From assembly GCA_030762175.1 (NCBI GenBank), contig JAUJEO010000021.1, positions 930,001 to 994,000 of the forward strand: DNA of 64,000 nt. The letters are read 5' to 3'. The DNA is from Metallyticus violacea. Its lineage: Eukaryota; Arthropoda; Insecta; Mantodea; Metallyticidae. A model generated the notes under the pieces. That model searched no databases. It had not been told where the DNA came from and saw only the letters and a list, made by a program, of their open reading frames with translations. The translations under genes and the position numbers were made by a program. Shown here piece after piece: positions 22,228-35,979 of the stretch; the stretch's first letter is position 1; every line of letters begins with the position of its first letter.

Positions 22228-24726
22228 TCTCTTTCATTATACTAGTTTGATATCCTCAGAAAAGCATATTATGCACAAAGAATCTCGAAAAGAAGAAAAT
22301 TTTTTTTCGAAGTTTGGAAACTTCTTTAGAATCACTTTTTTCCGTTTTTATTTGCGATAACTGGTTCTCTTTCATTATACTAGTTTGATAGCCTCAGAAA
22401 ACCATATTATGCGCAAAGAATCTCGAAAAGAAAAAAATTTTTTTTCGAAGTTTGGAAACTTCTTTAGAATCACTATTTTTCCGTTCTTATTTGAGATTAC
22501 TGGTTCTCTTTCATTATACTATTTAGATAGCCTCAGAAAAGCATATTACGCGCAAAGAATCTCGAAAATAAAAAAATTTTTTAGAACTTTGGAAACTTCG
22601 TTAGAATCACTTTTTTTTCCGATCATATTTGAGATAACTGGTTCTCTTTCATTATACTAGTTTGATAGCCTCATAAAAGCTTATTATGCACAAAGAATCT
22701 CGAAAAGAAAAAACATTTTTTTCGAAGTTTGGAAACTTCGTTAGAATCACTTTTTTTCCGTTCTTATTTGAGATAACTGATTCTCTTTCATTATACTAGT
22801 TTGATAGCCTCAGTAAAGCATATTATGCACAAAATATCTCGAAAAGAAAAAAAATGTTTTTCGAAGTTTGGAAACTTCATTAGAATCACTTTTTTTCCGT
22901 TCTTATTTGAGATAACTGGTTCTCTTTCATTATACTAGTTTGATAGACTCAGTAAAGCATATTATGCGCAAGGAATCTGGAAAAGAAAAAAAATTTTTTT
23001 CGAATTTTGGAAACTTCATTAGAATCACTTTTTTTCCGTTCTTATTTGAGATATCTGGTTCTCTTTCATTATACTAGTTTGATAGCCTCAGAAAAGCATA
23101 TTATGCGCAAAGAATCTCGAAAAGAAAAAATTTTTTTTTCGAAGTTTGGAAACTTCATTAGATTCACTTTTTTTCCGTTCTTATTTGATATAACTGGTTC
23201 TCTTTCATTATACTAGTTTGATAGCCTCAGTAAAGCATATTATGCGCAAAGAATCTGGAAAAAAAAAAAAAAATTTCGAAATTTGGAAACTTCGTTAGAA
23301 TCACTTTTTTTCCGTTCTTATTTGAGATAACTGGTTCCCGTTCATTATACTAGTTTGATAGCCTCATAAAAGCTTATTATGCACAAAGAATCTCGAAAAG
23401 AAAAAACATTTTTTTCGAAGTTTGGAAACTTCGTTAGAATCACTTTTTTTCCGTTCTTATTTGAGATAACTGATTCTCTTTCATTATACTAGTTTGATAG
23501 CCTCAGTAAAGCATATTATGCACAAAATATCTCGAAAAGAAAAAAATTTTTTTTCGAAGTTTGGAAACTTCTTTAGAATCACTATTTTTCCGTTCTTATT
23601 TGAGATTACTGGTTCTCTTTCATTATACTAATTAGATAGCCTCAGAAGAGCATATTACGCGCAAAGAATCTCGAAAATAAAAAAATTTTTTTAGAACTTT
23701 GGAAACTTCGTTAGAATCACTTTATTTTCCGATCTTATTTGAGATAACTGGTTCTCTTTCATTATACTAGTTTGATAGCCTCATAAAAGCTTATTATGCA
23801 CAAAGAATCTCGAAAAGAAAAAACATTTTTTTCGAAGTTTGGAAACTTCGTTAGAATCACTTTTTTTCCGTTCTTATTTGAGATAACTGATTCTCTTTCA
23901 TTATACTAGTTTGATAGCCTCAGTAAAGCATATTATGCACAAAATATCTCGAAAAGAAAAAATTTTTTTTTCGAATTTTGGAAACTTCTTTAGAATCACT
24001 TTTTTTCCGTTCTTATTTTAGGTAACTGGTTCTCTTTCATTATACTAGTTTGATAGCCTCAGAAAAGCATATTATGCGCAAAGAATCTCTAAAAGAAAAA
24101 ATTTTTTTTTCGAATTTTGTAAACTTCGTTAGAATCACTTTTTTTCCGTTCTTATTTGAGATAACTGGTTCTCTTTCATTATACTAGTTTGATAGCCTCA
24201 GAAAAGCATATTATGCGCAAAGAATCTCGAAAAGAAAAAAGTTTTTTTTCGAAGTTTGGAAACTTCGTTTGAATAACTTTTTTTCGGTTCTTATTTAAGA
24301 TAACTGGTTCTCTTTCATTATACTAGTTTGATAGCCTCAGAAAAGCATATTATGCGCAAAGAATCTCGAAAAGAAAAAATTTTTTTTTCGAAGTTTGGAA
24401 ACTTCGTTAGAATCACTTTTTTTCCGTTCTTATTTGAGATAACTGGTTCTCTTTCATTATACTAGTTTGATAGCCTCAGAAAAGCATATTATGCGCAAAG
24501 AATCTCGAAAAGAAAAAAATTTTTTTTCGAAGTTTGGAAACTTCTTTAGAATCACTTTTTTTCCGTTCTTATTTGAAATAACTGGTTCTCTTTCATGATA
24601 CTAGTTTGATAGCCTCAGAATATCAGTATGATGCGCAAAGAATCTCGAAAAGAAAAAAATTTTTTTTCGATGTTTGGAAACTTTGTTAGAATCACTTTTT
24701 TTCCGTTCTTATTTGAGATAACTGGT
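22228..24726 (+). repeat. Gamma cassette (copy 2) plus H-I-J-K
   Basis: L 22228, M 22366, N 22505, O' 22643, P'' 22782, R 22921, S 23060, T 23199, O' 23336, P'/M 23475, N 23614, O' 23753, P' 23892, Q' 24031, H 24170, I 24309, J 24448, K 24587. K has 'aatatcagtatgatgc', an unusually altered head. Confidence 0.86.
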
Positions 24727-27228
24727 TCTCTTTCATTATACTAGTTTGATAGCCTCAGAAAGGCATATTATGCGCAAAGAATCTCGAAAAGAAAAAAGTT
24801 TTTTTTTCGAAGTTTGGAAACTTCGTTTGAATAACTTTTTTTCCGTTCTTATTTGAGATAACTGGTTCTATTTCATTATACTAGTTTGATAGCCTCAGAA
24901 AAGCATATTATGCGCAAAGAATCTCGAAAAGAAAAAATTTTTTTTTCGAAGTTTGGAAACTTCGTTAGAATCACTTTTTTTCCGTTCTTATTTGAGATTA
25001 CTGGTTCTCTTTCATTATAGTAGTTTGATAGACTCAGAAAAGCATATTATGCACAAAGAATCTCGTAAAGAAAAAAATTTTTTTTCGATGTTAGGAAATT
25101 TCGTTAGAATCACTTTTTTTCCGTTCTTATTTGAGATAACTGGTTCTCTTTCATTATACTAGTTTGATAGCCTCAGCAAAGCATATTATTCACAAAGAAT
25201 CTCGAAAAGAAAAAAATTTTTTTTCGAAGTTTGGAAACGTCGTTTGAATCACTTTTATTCCGTTCTTATTTGAGATAACTGGTTCTCTTTCACTATACTA
25301 GTTTGATAGCCTCAGTAAAGCATATTATGCACAAAGAATCTTGAAAAGAAAAAAGTTTTTTTTCGAAGTTTCGAAACTTCGTTTGACTCAGTTTTTTTCC
25401 GTTCTAATTATACATAACTGGTTCTCTTTCATTATACTTGTTTGATAGCCTCAGTAAAGCATATTATATGCAAAGAATCTCGAAAAGAAAAATTTTTTTT
25501 TCGAATTTTGGAAACTTCGTTAGAATCACTTTTTTTCCGTTCTTATTTTAGGTAACTGGTTCTCTTTCATTATACTAATTTGATAGCCTCAGTAAAGCAT
25601 ATTATGCGCAAAGAATCTTGAAAAGAAAAAAAATTTTTTTCGAAGTTTGGAAACGTCGTTAGAATCACTTTTTTTCCGTTCTTATTTGAGATAACTGGTT
25701 CTCTTTCATTATACTAGTTTGATAGCCTCAGAAAAGCATATTATGCGCAAAGAATCTCGAAAAGAAAAAATTTTTTTTTCGAAGTTTGGAAACTTAGTTT
25801 GAATAACTTTTTTTCCGTTCTTATTTGAGATAACTGGTTCTCTTTCATTATACTAGTTTGATAGCCTCAGAAAAGCATATTATGCGCAAAGAATCTCGAA
25901 AAGAAAAAAATTTTTTTTCGAAGTTTGGAAACTTCGTTAGAATCACTTTTTTTCCGTTCTTATTTGAGATTATTGGTTCTCTTTCATTATAGTAGTTTGA
26001 TAGCCTCAGAAAAGCATATTATGCACAAAGAATCTCGAAAAGAAAAAAAATTTTTTTCGAAGTTAGGAAACTTCGTTAGAATCACTTTTTTTCCTTTCTT
26101 ATTTGAGATAACTGGTTCTCTTTCATTATACTAGTTTGATAGCCTCAGCAAAGCATATTATTCACAAAGAATCTCGAAAAGAAAAAAATTTTTTTTCGAA
26201 GTTTGGAAACGTCGTTTGAATCACTTTTATTCCGTTCTTATTTGAGATAACTGGTTCTCTTTCACTATACTAGTTTGATAGCCTCAGTAAAGCATATTAT
26301 GCACAAAGAATCTCGAAAAGAAAAAAGTTTTTTTTCGAAGTTTCGAAACTTTGTTTGACTCAGTTTTTTTCCGTTCTAATTTGACATAACTGGTTCTCTT
26401 TCATTATACTTGTTTGATAGCCTCAGTAAAGCATATTATATGCAAAGAATCTCGAAAAGAAAAAATTTTTTTTTCGAATTTTGGAAACTTCGTTGGAATC
26501 ACTTTTTTTCCGTTCTTATTTTAGGTAACTGGTTCTCTTTCATTATACTAATTTGATAGCCTCAGTAAAGCATATTATGCGCAAAGAATCTTGAAAAGAA
26601 AAAAAATTTTTTTCGAAGTTTGGAAACGTCGTTAGAATCACTTTTTTTTCGTTCTTATTTGAGATAACTGGTTCTCTTTCATTATACTAGTTTGATAGCC
26701 TCAGAAAAGCATATTATGCGCAAAGAATCTCGAAAAGAAAAAAGTTTTTTTTCGAAGTTTGGAAACTTCGTTTGAATAACTTTTTTTCCGTTCTTATTTG
26801 AGATAACTGGTTCTCTTTCATTTTACTAGTTTGATAGCCTCAGAAAAGCATATTATGCGCAAAGAATCTCGAAAAGAAAAATTTTTTTTTTCGAAGTTTG
26901 GAAACTTCGTTAGAATCACTTTTTTTCCGTTCTTATTTGAGATAACTGGTTCTCTTTCATTATACTAGTTTGATAGCCTCAGAAAAGCATATTATGCGCA
27001 AAGAATCTCGAAAAGAAAAAAATTTTTTTTCGAAGTTTGGAAACTTCGTTAGAATCACTTTTTTTCCGTTCTTATTTGAAATAACTGGTTCTCTTTCATG
27101 ATACTAGTTTGATAGCCTCAGAAAATCATATTATGCGCAAAGAATCTCGAAAAGAAAAAAATTTTTTTTCGATGTTTGGAAACTTTGTTAGAATCACTTT
27201 TTTTCCGTTCTTATTTGAGATAACTGGT
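24727..27228 (+). repeat. A-G, Q, J/B chimera, C-G, Q-I-J-K
   Basis: A 24727, B 24867, C 25006, D 25145, E 25284, F 25423, G 25561, Q 25700 (cttagtttg), J/B 25839, C 25978, D 26117, E 26256, F 26395, G 26534, Q 26673, I 26812, J 26951, K 27090. Two alpha cassettes are joined with only two monomers between them. The C-to-G run at 25978 belongs to the gattattgg/cctttc sub-lineage, the one at 25006 to the gatagactc sub-lineage. Confidence 0.83.
25839..25977 (+). repeat. Chimeric monomer I-or-J/B
   Basis: A plain I/J-type head runs into a B tail (gattattgg) and the next monomer has the tagtag head of C. Heads of I, J and B are nearly identical, so the switch point cannot be placed well. The same junction occurs at 58076. 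Confidence 0.7.
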
Positions 27229-28340
27229 TCTCTTTCATTATACTAGTTTGATAGCCTCAGAAAAGCATATTATGCACAAAGAATCTCGAAAAGAAAAAAT
27301 TTTTTTTTCGAAGTTTGGAAACATCTTTAGAATCACTTTTTTCCGCTTTTATTTGCGATAACTGGTTCTCTTTCATTATACTAGTTTGATAGCCTCAGAA
27401 AACCATATTATGCGCAAAGAATCTCGAAAAGAAAAAAATTTTTTTTCGAAGTTTGGAAACTTCTTTAGAATCACTATTTTTCCGTTCTTATTTGAGATTA
27501 CTGGTTCTCTTTCATTATACTAATTAGATAGCCTCAGAAAAGCATATTACGCGCAAAGAATCTCGAAAATAAAAAAAATTTTTTAGAACTTTGGAAACTT
27601 CGTTAGAATCACTTTTTTTTTCCGATCTTATTTGAGATAACTGGTTCTCTTTCATTATACTAGTTTGATAGCCTCATAAAAGCTTATTATGCGCAAAGAA
27701 TCTCGAAAAGAAAAAAATTTTTTTTCGAAGTTTGGAAACTTCATTAGAATCGCCTTTTTTTCCGTTCTTATTTGAGATAATTGGTTCTCTTTCATTATAC
27801 TAGTTTGATAGCCTCAGTAAAGCATATTATGCGCAAAGAATCTGGAAATGAAAAAAAATTTTTTTCGAAGTTTGGAAACGTCGTTAGAATCACTTTTTTT
27901 CCGTTCTTATTTGAGATAACTGGTTCTCTTTCATTATACTAGTTTGATAGCCTCAGAAAAGCATATTATGCGCAAAGAATCTCGAAAAGAAAAAAGCTTT
28001 TTTCGAAGTTTGGAAACTTCGTTTGAATAACTTTTTTTCCGTTCTTATTTGAGATAACTGGTTCTCTTTCATTATACTAGTTTGATAGCCTCAGAAAAGC
28101 ATATTATGCGCAAAGAATCTCGAAAAGAAAAAAATTTTTTTTCGAAGTTTGGAAACTTCGTTAGAATCACTTTTTTTCCGTTCTTATTTGAAATAACTGG
28201 TTCTCTTTCATGATACTAGTTTGATAGCCTCAGAAAATCATATTATGCGCAAAGAATCTCGAAAAGAAAAAAATTTTTTTTCGATGTTTGGAAACTTTGT
28301 TAGAATCACTTTTTTTCCGTTCTTATTTGAGATAACTGGT
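27229..28340 (+). repeat. 8-mer block: L-M-N-O-P plus Q-J-K (aaatg / aagctttt sub-lineage)
   Basis: L 27229, M 27367, N 27506, O 27646, P 27786, Q 27925, J 28063, K 28202. P has tctggaaatg and Q has aaaaaagctttttt, which adds a HindIII site. This pair of private variants also marks the blocks at 33480, 35980 and 39036. Confidence 0.88.
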
Positions 28341-29728
28341 TCTCTTTCATTATACTAGTTTGATAGCCTCAGAAAAGCATATTATGCACAAAGAATCTCG
28401 AAAAGAAAAAAAATTTTTTTCGAAGTTTGGAAACTTCTTTAGAATCACTTTTTTCCGTTTTTATTTGCGATAACTGGTTCTCTTTCATTATACTAGTTTG
28501 ATAGCCTCAGAAAACCATATTATGCGCAAAGAATCTCGAAAAGAAAAAAATTTTTTTCGAAGTTTGGAAACTTCTTTAGAATCACTATTTTTCCGTTCTT
28601 ATTTGAGATTACTGGTTCTCTTTCATTATACTAATTAGATAGCCTCAGAAAAGCATATTACGCGCAAAGAATCTCGAAAATAAAAAAAATTTTTTAGAAC
28701 TTTGGAAACTTCGTTAGAATCACTTTTTTTTCCGATCTTATTTGAGATAACTGGTTCTCTTTAATTATACTAGTTTGATAGCCTCATAAAAGCTTATTAT
28801 GCACAAAGAATCTCGAAAAGAAAAAACATTTTTTTCGAAGTTTGGAAACTTCGTTAGAATCACTTTTTTTCCGTTCTTATTTGAGATAACTGATTCTCTT
28901 TCATTATACTAGTTTGATAGCCTCAGTAAAGCATATTATGCACAAAATATCTCGAAAAGAAAAAAATTTTTTTTCGAATTTTGGAAACTTTGTTAGAATC
29001 ACTTTTTTTCCGTTCTTATTTTAGGTAACTGGTTCTCTTTCATTATACTAGTTTTATAGCCTCAGAAAAGCATATTATGCGCAAAGAATCTCTAAAAGAA
29101 AAAATTTTTCTTTCGAATTTTGTAAACTTCGTTAGAATCACATTTTTTCCGTTCTTATTTGAGATAACTGGTTCTCTTTCATTATACTAGTTTGATAGCC
29201 TCAGAAAAGCATATTATGCGCAAAGAATCTCGAAAAGAAAAAAGTTTTTTTTCGAAGTTTGGAAACTTCGTTTGAATAACTTTTTTTCGGTTCTTATTTA
29301 AGATAACTGGTTCTCTTTCATTATACTAGTTTGATAGCCTCAGAAAAGCATATTATGCGCAAAGAATCTCGAAAAGAAAAAATTTTTTTTTCGAAGTTTG
29401 GAAACTTCGTTAGAATCACTTTTTTTCCGTTCTTATTTGAGATAACTGGTTCTCTTTCATTATACTAGTTTGACAGCCTCAGAAAAGCATATTATGCGCA
29501 AAGAATCTCGAAAAGAAAAAAATTTTTTTTCGAAGTTTGGAAACTTCGTTAGAATCACTTTTTTTCCGTTCTTATTTGAAATAACTGGTTCTCTTTCATA
29601 ATACTAGTTTGATAGCCTCAGAAAATCATATTATGCGCAAAGAATCTCGAAAAGAAAAAATTTTTTTTTCGATGTTTGGAAACTTTGTTAGAATCACTCT
29701 TTTTCCGTTCTTATTTGAGATAACTGGT
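28341..29728 (+). repeat. 10-mer block: L-M-N-O'-P'-Q' plus H-I-J-K
   Basis: L 28341, M 28479, N 28617, O' 28756 (ctttaatta), P' 28895, Q' 29034 (gttttatag, cacatttttt), H 29173, I 29312, J 29451 (gacagcctc), K 29590 (cataatac). Confidence 0.88.
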
Positions 29729-30840
29729 TCTCTTTCATTATACTAGTTTGATAGCCTCAGCAAAGCATATTATTCACAAAGAATCTCGAAAAGAAAAAAT
29801 TTTTTTTTCGAAGTTTGGAAACGTCGTTTGAATCACTTTTATTCCGTTCTTATTTGAGATAACTGGTTCTCTTTCACTATACTAGTTTGATAGCCTCAGT
29901 AAAGCATATTATGCACAAAGAATCTCGAAAAGAAAAAAGTTTTTTTTCAAAGTTTCGAAACTTCGTTTGACTCAGTTTTTTTCCGTTCTAATTTGACATA
30001 ACTGGTTCTCTTTCATTATACTAGTTTGATAGCCTCAGTTAAGCATATTATATGCAAAGAATCTCGAAAAGAAAAAATTTTTTTTTCGAATTTTGGAAAC
30101 TTCGTTAGAATCACTTTTTTTCCGTTCTTATTTTAGGTAACTGGTTCTCTTTCATTATACTAATTTGATAGCCTCAGTAAAGCATATTATGCGCAAAGAA
30201 TCTTGAAAAGAAAAAAAATTATTTTCGAAGTTTGGAAACGTCGTTAGAATCACTTTTATTCCGTTCTTATTTGAGATAACTGGTTCTCTTTCATTATACT
30301 AGTTTGATAGCCTCAGAAAAGCATATTATGCGCAAAGAATCTCGAAAAGAAAAAAGTTTTTTTTCGAAGTTTGGAAACTTCGTTTGAATAACTTTTTTTC
30401 GGTTCTTATTTAAGATAACTGGTTCTCTTTCATTATACTAGTTTGATAGCCTCAGAAAAGCATATTATGCGCAAAGAATCTCGAAAAGAAAAAATTTTTT
30501 TTTCGAAGTTTGGAAACTTCGTTAGAATCACTTTTTTTCCGTTCTTATTTGAGATAACTGGTTCTCTTTCATTATACTAGTTTGATAGCCTCAGAAAAGC
30601 ATATTATGCGCAAAGAATCTCGAAAAGAAAAAAATTTTTTTTCGAAGTTTGGAAACTTCGTTAAAATCACTTTTTTTCCGTTCTTATTTGAAATAACTGG
30701 TTGTCTTTCATTATACTAATTTGATAGCCTCAGTAAAGCATATTATGCGCAAAGAATCTCGAAAAGAAAAAAAAATTTTTTCGAAGTTTGGAAACGTCGT
30801 TAGAATCACTTTTTTTCCGTTCTTATTTGAGATAACTGGT
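29729..30840 (+). repeat. Delta cassette D-E-F-G plus H-I-J-K' (landmark copy 3)
   Basis: D 29729, E 29868, F 30007, G 30146, H 30285, I 30424, J 30563 (gttaaaatc), K' 30702. It matches 13200-14311 at an offset of 16,529 bp. Confidence 0.87.
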
Positions 30841-32367
30841 TCTCTTTCATTATACTAGTTTGATAGCCTCAGAAAGGCATATTATGCGCAAAGAATCTCG
30901 AAAAGAAAAAAGTTTTTTTTCGAAGTTTGGAAACTTCGTTTGAATAACTTTTTTTCCGTTCTTATTTGAGATAACTGGTTCTATTTCATTATACTAGTTT
31001 CATAGCCTCAGAAAAGCATATTATGCGCAAAGAATCTCGAAAAGAAAAAATTTTTTTTTCGAAGTTTGGGAACTTCGTTAGAATCACTTTTTTTCCGTTC
31101 TTATTTGAGATTACTGGTTCTCTTTCATTATAGTAGTTTGATAGCCTCAGAAAAGCATATTATGCACAAAGAATCTCGAAAAGAAAAAAAAATTTTTTCG
31201 AAGTTAGGAAACTTCGTTAGAATCACTTTTTTTCCGTTCTTATTTGAGATAACTGGTTCTCTTTCATTATACTAGTTTGATAGCCTCAGCAAAGCATATT
31301 ATTCACAAAGAATCTCGAAAAGAAAAAAATTTTTTTTCGATGTTTGGAAACGTCGTTTGAATCACTTTTATTCCGTTCTTATTTGAGATAACTGGTTCTC
31401 TTTCACTATACTAGTTTGATAGCCTCAGTAAAGCATATTATGCACAAAGAATCTCGAAAAGAAAAAAGTTTTTTTTCGAAGTTTCGAAACTTCGTTTGAC
31501 TCAGTTTTTTTCCGTTCTAATTTGACATAACTGGTTCTCTTTCATTATACTAGTTTGATAGCCTGAGTTAAGCATATTATATGCAAAGAATCTCGAAAAG
31601 AAAAAATTTTTTTTTCGAATTTTGGAAACTTCGTTAGAATCACTTTTTTTCCGTTCTTATTTTAGGTAACTGGTTCTCTTTCATTATACTAATTTGATAG
31701 CCTCAGTAAAGCATATTATGCGCAAAGAATCTTGAAAAGAAAAAAAATTTTTTTCGAAGTTTGGAAACGTCGTTAGAATCACTTTTATTCCGTTCTTATT
31801 TGAGATAACTGGTTCTCTTTCATTATACTAGTTTGATAGCCTCAGAAAAGCATATTATGCGCAAAGAATCTCGAAAAGAAAAAAGTTTTTTTTCGAAGTT
31901 TGGAAACTTCGTTTGAATAACTTTTTTTCGATTCTTATTTAAGATAACTGGTTCTCTTTCATTATACTAGTTTGATAGCCTCAGAAAAGCATATTATGCG
32001 CAAGGAATCTCGAAAAGAAAAAATTTTTTTTTCGAAGTTTGGAAACTTCGTTAGAATCACTTTTTTTCCGTTCTTATTTGAGATAACTGGTTCTCTTTCA
32101 TTATACTAGTTTGATAGCCTCAGAAAAGCATATTATGCGCAAAGAATCTCGAAAAGAAAAAAATTTTTTTTCGAAGTTTGGAAACTTCGTTAGAATCACT
32201 TTTTTTCCGTTCTTATTTGAAATAACTGGTTCTCTTTCATGATACTAGTTTGATAGCCTCAGAAAATCATATTACGCGCAAAGAATCTCGAAAAAAAAAA
32301 TTTTTTTTCGATGTTTGGAAACTTTGTTAGAATCACTTTTTTTCCGTTCTTATTTGAGATAACTGGT
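30841..32367 (+). repeat. 11-mer block: A-G plus H-I-J-K
   Basis: A 30841, B 30980 (tttcatagcc), C 31119, D 31258 (gatgtttgg), E 31397, F 31536 (gcctgagtt), G 31675, H 31814 (cgattc), I 31953 (gcaaggaatc), J 32092, K 32231 (attacgcgc). Sister of 14312-15838. Confidence 0.88.
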
Positions 32368-33479
32368 TCTCTTTCATTATACTAGTTTGATAGCCTCAGA
32401 AAGGCATATTATGCGCAAAGAATCTCGAAAAGAAAAAAGTATTTTTTCGAAGTTTGGAAACTTCGTTTGAATAACTTTTTTTCCGTTCTTATTTGAGATA
32501 ACTGGTTCTATTTCATTATACTAGTTTGATAGCCTCAGAAAAGCATATTATGCGCAAAGAATCTCGAAAAGAAAAAAGTTTTTTTTCGAAGTTTCGAAAC
32601 TTTGTTTGACTCAGTTTTTTTCCGTTCTAATTTGACATAACTGGTTCTCTTTCATTATACTTGTTTGATAGCCTCAGTAAAGCATATTATATGCAAAGAA
32701 TCTCGAAAAGAAAAAATTTTTTTTTCGAATTTTGGAAACTTCGTTGGAATCACTTTTTTTCCGTTCTTATTTTAGGTAACTGGTTCTCTTTCATTATACT
32801 AATTTGATAGCCTCAGTAAAGCATATTATGCGCAAAGAATCTTGAAAAGAAAAAAAATTTTTTTCGAAGTTTGGAAACGTCGTTAGAATCACTTTTTTTT
32901 CGTTCTTATTTGAGATAACTGGTTCTCTTTCATTATACTAGTTTGATAGCCTCAGAAAAGCATATTATGCGCAAAGAATCTCGAAAAGAAAAAAGTTTTT
33001 TTTCGAAGTTTGGAAACTTCGTTTGAATAACTTTTTTTCCGTTCTTATTTGAGATAACTGGTTCTCTTTCATTTTACTAGTTTGATAGCCTCAGAAAAGC
33101 ATATTATGCGCAAAGAATCTCGAAAAGAAAAATTTTTTTTTTCGAAGTTTGGAAACTTCGTTAGAATCACTTTTTTTCCGTTCTTATTTGAGATAACTGG
33201 TTCTCTTTCATTATACTAGTTTGATAGCCTCAGAAAAGCATATTATGCGCAAAGAATCTCGAAAAGAAAAAAATTTTTTTTCGAAGTTTGGAAACTTCGT
33301 TAGAATCACTTTTTTTCCGTTCTTATTTGAAATAACTGGTTCTCTTTCATGATACTAGTTTGATAGCCTCAGAAAATCATATTATGCGCAAAGAATCTCG
33401 AAAAGAAAAAAATTTTTTTTCGATGTTTGGAAACTTTGTTAGAATCACTTTTTTTCCGTTCTTATTTGAGATAACTGGT
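32368..33479 (+). repeat. Alpha cassette missing two monomers: A-(B/E)-F-G, plus Q-I-J-K
   Basis: A 32368, B/E chimera 32507, F 32646, G 32785, Q 32924, I 33063, J 33202, K 33341. C and D, and parts of B and E, are absent. The result is four monomers instead of seven, a loss of about 417 bp. Confidence 0.85.
32507..32645 (+). repeat. Chimeric monomer B/E
   Basis: It follows 'ctattt' and has the gcgc head of B, then E markers from the A/T tract on (gttt, gtttcgaaac, actttg, gactcag, ttgacata). The switch lies between gcgc and the tract. Confidence 0.85.
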
Positions 33480-34591
33480 TCTCTTTCATTATACTAGTTT
33501 GATAGCCTCAGAAAAGCATATTATGCACGAAGAATCTCGAAAAGAAAAAATTTTTTTTTCGAAGTTTGGAAACATCTTTAGAATCACTTTTTTCCGTTTT
33601 TATTTGCGATAACTGGTTCTCTTTCATTATACTAGTTTGATAGCCTCAGAAAACCATATTATGCGCAAAGAATCTCGAAAAGAAAAAAATTTTTTTTCGA
33701 AGTTTGGAAACTTCTTTAGAATCACTATTTTTCCGTTCTTATTTGAGATTACTGGTTCTCTTTCATTATACTAATTAGATAGCCTCAGAAAAGCATATTA
33801 CGCGCAAAGAATCTCGAAAATAAAAAAAATTTTTTAGAACTTTGGAAACTTCGTTAGAATCACTTTTTTTTTCCGATCTTATTTGAGATAACTGGTTCTC
33901 TTTCATTATACTAGTTTGATAGCCTCATAAAAGCTTATTATGCGCAAAGAATCTCGAAAAGAAAAAAATTTTTTTTCGAAGTTTGGAAACTTCATTAGAA
34001 TCGCCTTTTTTTCCGTTCTTATTTGAGATAATTGGTTCTCTTTCATTATACTAGTTTGATAGCCTCAGTAAAGCATATTATGCGCAAAGAATCTGGAAAT
34101 GAAAAAAAATTTTTTTCGAAGTTTGGAAACGTCGTTAGAATCACTTTTTTTCCGTTCTTATTTGAGATAACTGGTTCTCTTTCATTATACTAGTTTGATA
34201 GCCTCAGAAAAGCATATTATGCGCAAAGAATCTCGAAAAGAAAAAAGCTTTTTTCGAAGTTTGGAAACTTCGTTTGAATAACTTTTTTTCCGTTCTTATT
34301 TGAGATAACTGGTTCTCTTTCATTATACTAGTTTGATAGCCTCAGAAAAGCATATTATGCGCAAAGAATCTCGAAAAGAAAAAAATTTTTTTTCGAAGTT
34401 TGGAAACTTCGTTAGAATCACTTTTTTTCCGTTCTTATTTGAAATAACTGGTTCTCTTTCATGATACTAGTTTATTAGCCTCAGAAAATCATATTATGCG
34501 CAAAGAATCTCGAAAAGAAAAAAATTTTTTTTCGATGTTTGGAAACTTTGTTAGAATCACTTTTTTTCCGTTCTTATTTGAGATAACTGGT
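33480..34591 (+). repeat. 8-mer block: L-M-N-O-P plus Q-J-K
   Basis: L 33480 (gcacgaag), M 33618, N 33757, O 33897, P 34037 (tctggaaatg), Q 34176 (aagctttt), J 34314, K 34453 (tttattagcc). Confidence 0.88.
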
Positions 34592-35979
34592 TCTCTTTCA
34601 TTATACTAGTTTGATAGCCTCAGAAAAGCATATTATGCACAAAGAATCTCGAAAAGAAAAAAATTTTTTTTCGAAGTTTGGAAACTTCTTTAGAATCACT
34701 TTTTTCCGTTTTTATTTGCGATAACTGGTTCTCTTTCATTATACTAGTTTGATAGCCTCAGAAAACCATATTATGCGCAAAGAATCTCGAAAAGAAAAAA
34801 ATTTTTTTCGAAGTTTGGAAACTTCTTTAGAATCACTATTTTTCCGTTCTTATTTGAGATTACTGGTTCTCTTTTATTATACTAATTAGATAGCCTCAGA
34901 AAAGCATATTACGCGCAAAGAATCTCGAAAATAAAAAAAAATTTTTAGAACTTTGGAAACTTCGTTAGAATCACTTTTTTTTCCGATCTTATTTGAGATA
35001 ACTGGTTCTCTTTCATTATACTAGTTTGATAGCCTCATAAAAGCTTATTATGCACAAAGAATCTCGAAAAGAAAAAACATTTTTTTCGAAGTTTGGAAAC
35101 TTCGTTAGAATCACTTTTTTTCCGTTCTTATTTGAGATAACTGATTCTCTTTCATTATACTAGTTTGATAGCCTCAGTAAAGCATATTATGCACAAAATA
35201 TCTCGAAAAGAAAAAATTTTTTTTTCGAATTTTGGAAACTTTGTTAGAATCACTTTTTTTCCGTTCTTATTTTAGGTAACTGGTTCTCTTTCATTATACT
35301 AGTTTTATAGCCTCAGAAAAGCATATTATGCGCAAAGAATCTCTAAAAGAAAAAATTTTTCTTTCGAATTTTGTAAACTTCGTTAGAATCACATTTTTTC
35401 CGTTCTTATTTGAGATAACTGGTTCTCTTTCATTATACTAGTTTGATAGCCTCAGAAAAGCATATTATGCGCAAAGAATCTCGAAAAGAAAAAAGTTTTT
35501 TTTCGAAGTTTGGAAACTTCGTTTGAATAACTTTTTTTCGGTTCTTATTTAAGATAACTGGTTCTCTTTCATTATACTAGTTTGATAGCCTCAGAAAAGC
35601 ATATTATGCGCAAAGAATCTCGAAAAGAAAAAATTTTTTTTTCGAAGTTTGGAAACTTCGTTAGAATCACTTTTTTTCCGCTCTTATTTGAGATAACTGG
35701 TTCTCTTTCATTATACTAGTTTGACAGCCTCAGAAAAGCATATTATGCGCAAAGAATCTCGAAAAGAAAAAAATTTTTTTTCGAAGTTTGGAAACTTCGT
35801 TAGAATCACTTTTTTTCCGTTCTTATTTGAAATAACTGGTTCTCTTTCATGATACTAGTTTGATAGCCTCAGAAAATCATATTATGCGCAAAGAATCTCG
35901 AAAAGAAAAAAATTTTTTTTCGATGTTTGGAAACTTTGTTAGAATCACTTTTTTTCCGTTCTTATTTGAGATAACTGGT
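34592..35979 (+). repeat. 10-mer block: L-M-N-O'-P'-Q' plus H-I-J-K
   Basis: L 34592, M 34730, N 34868, O' 35007, P' 35146, Q' 35285, H 35424, I 35563 (ccgctc), J 35702 (gacagcctc), K 35841 with gatactag, not cataatac. Here K leads into L rather than D. Confidence 0.87.
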
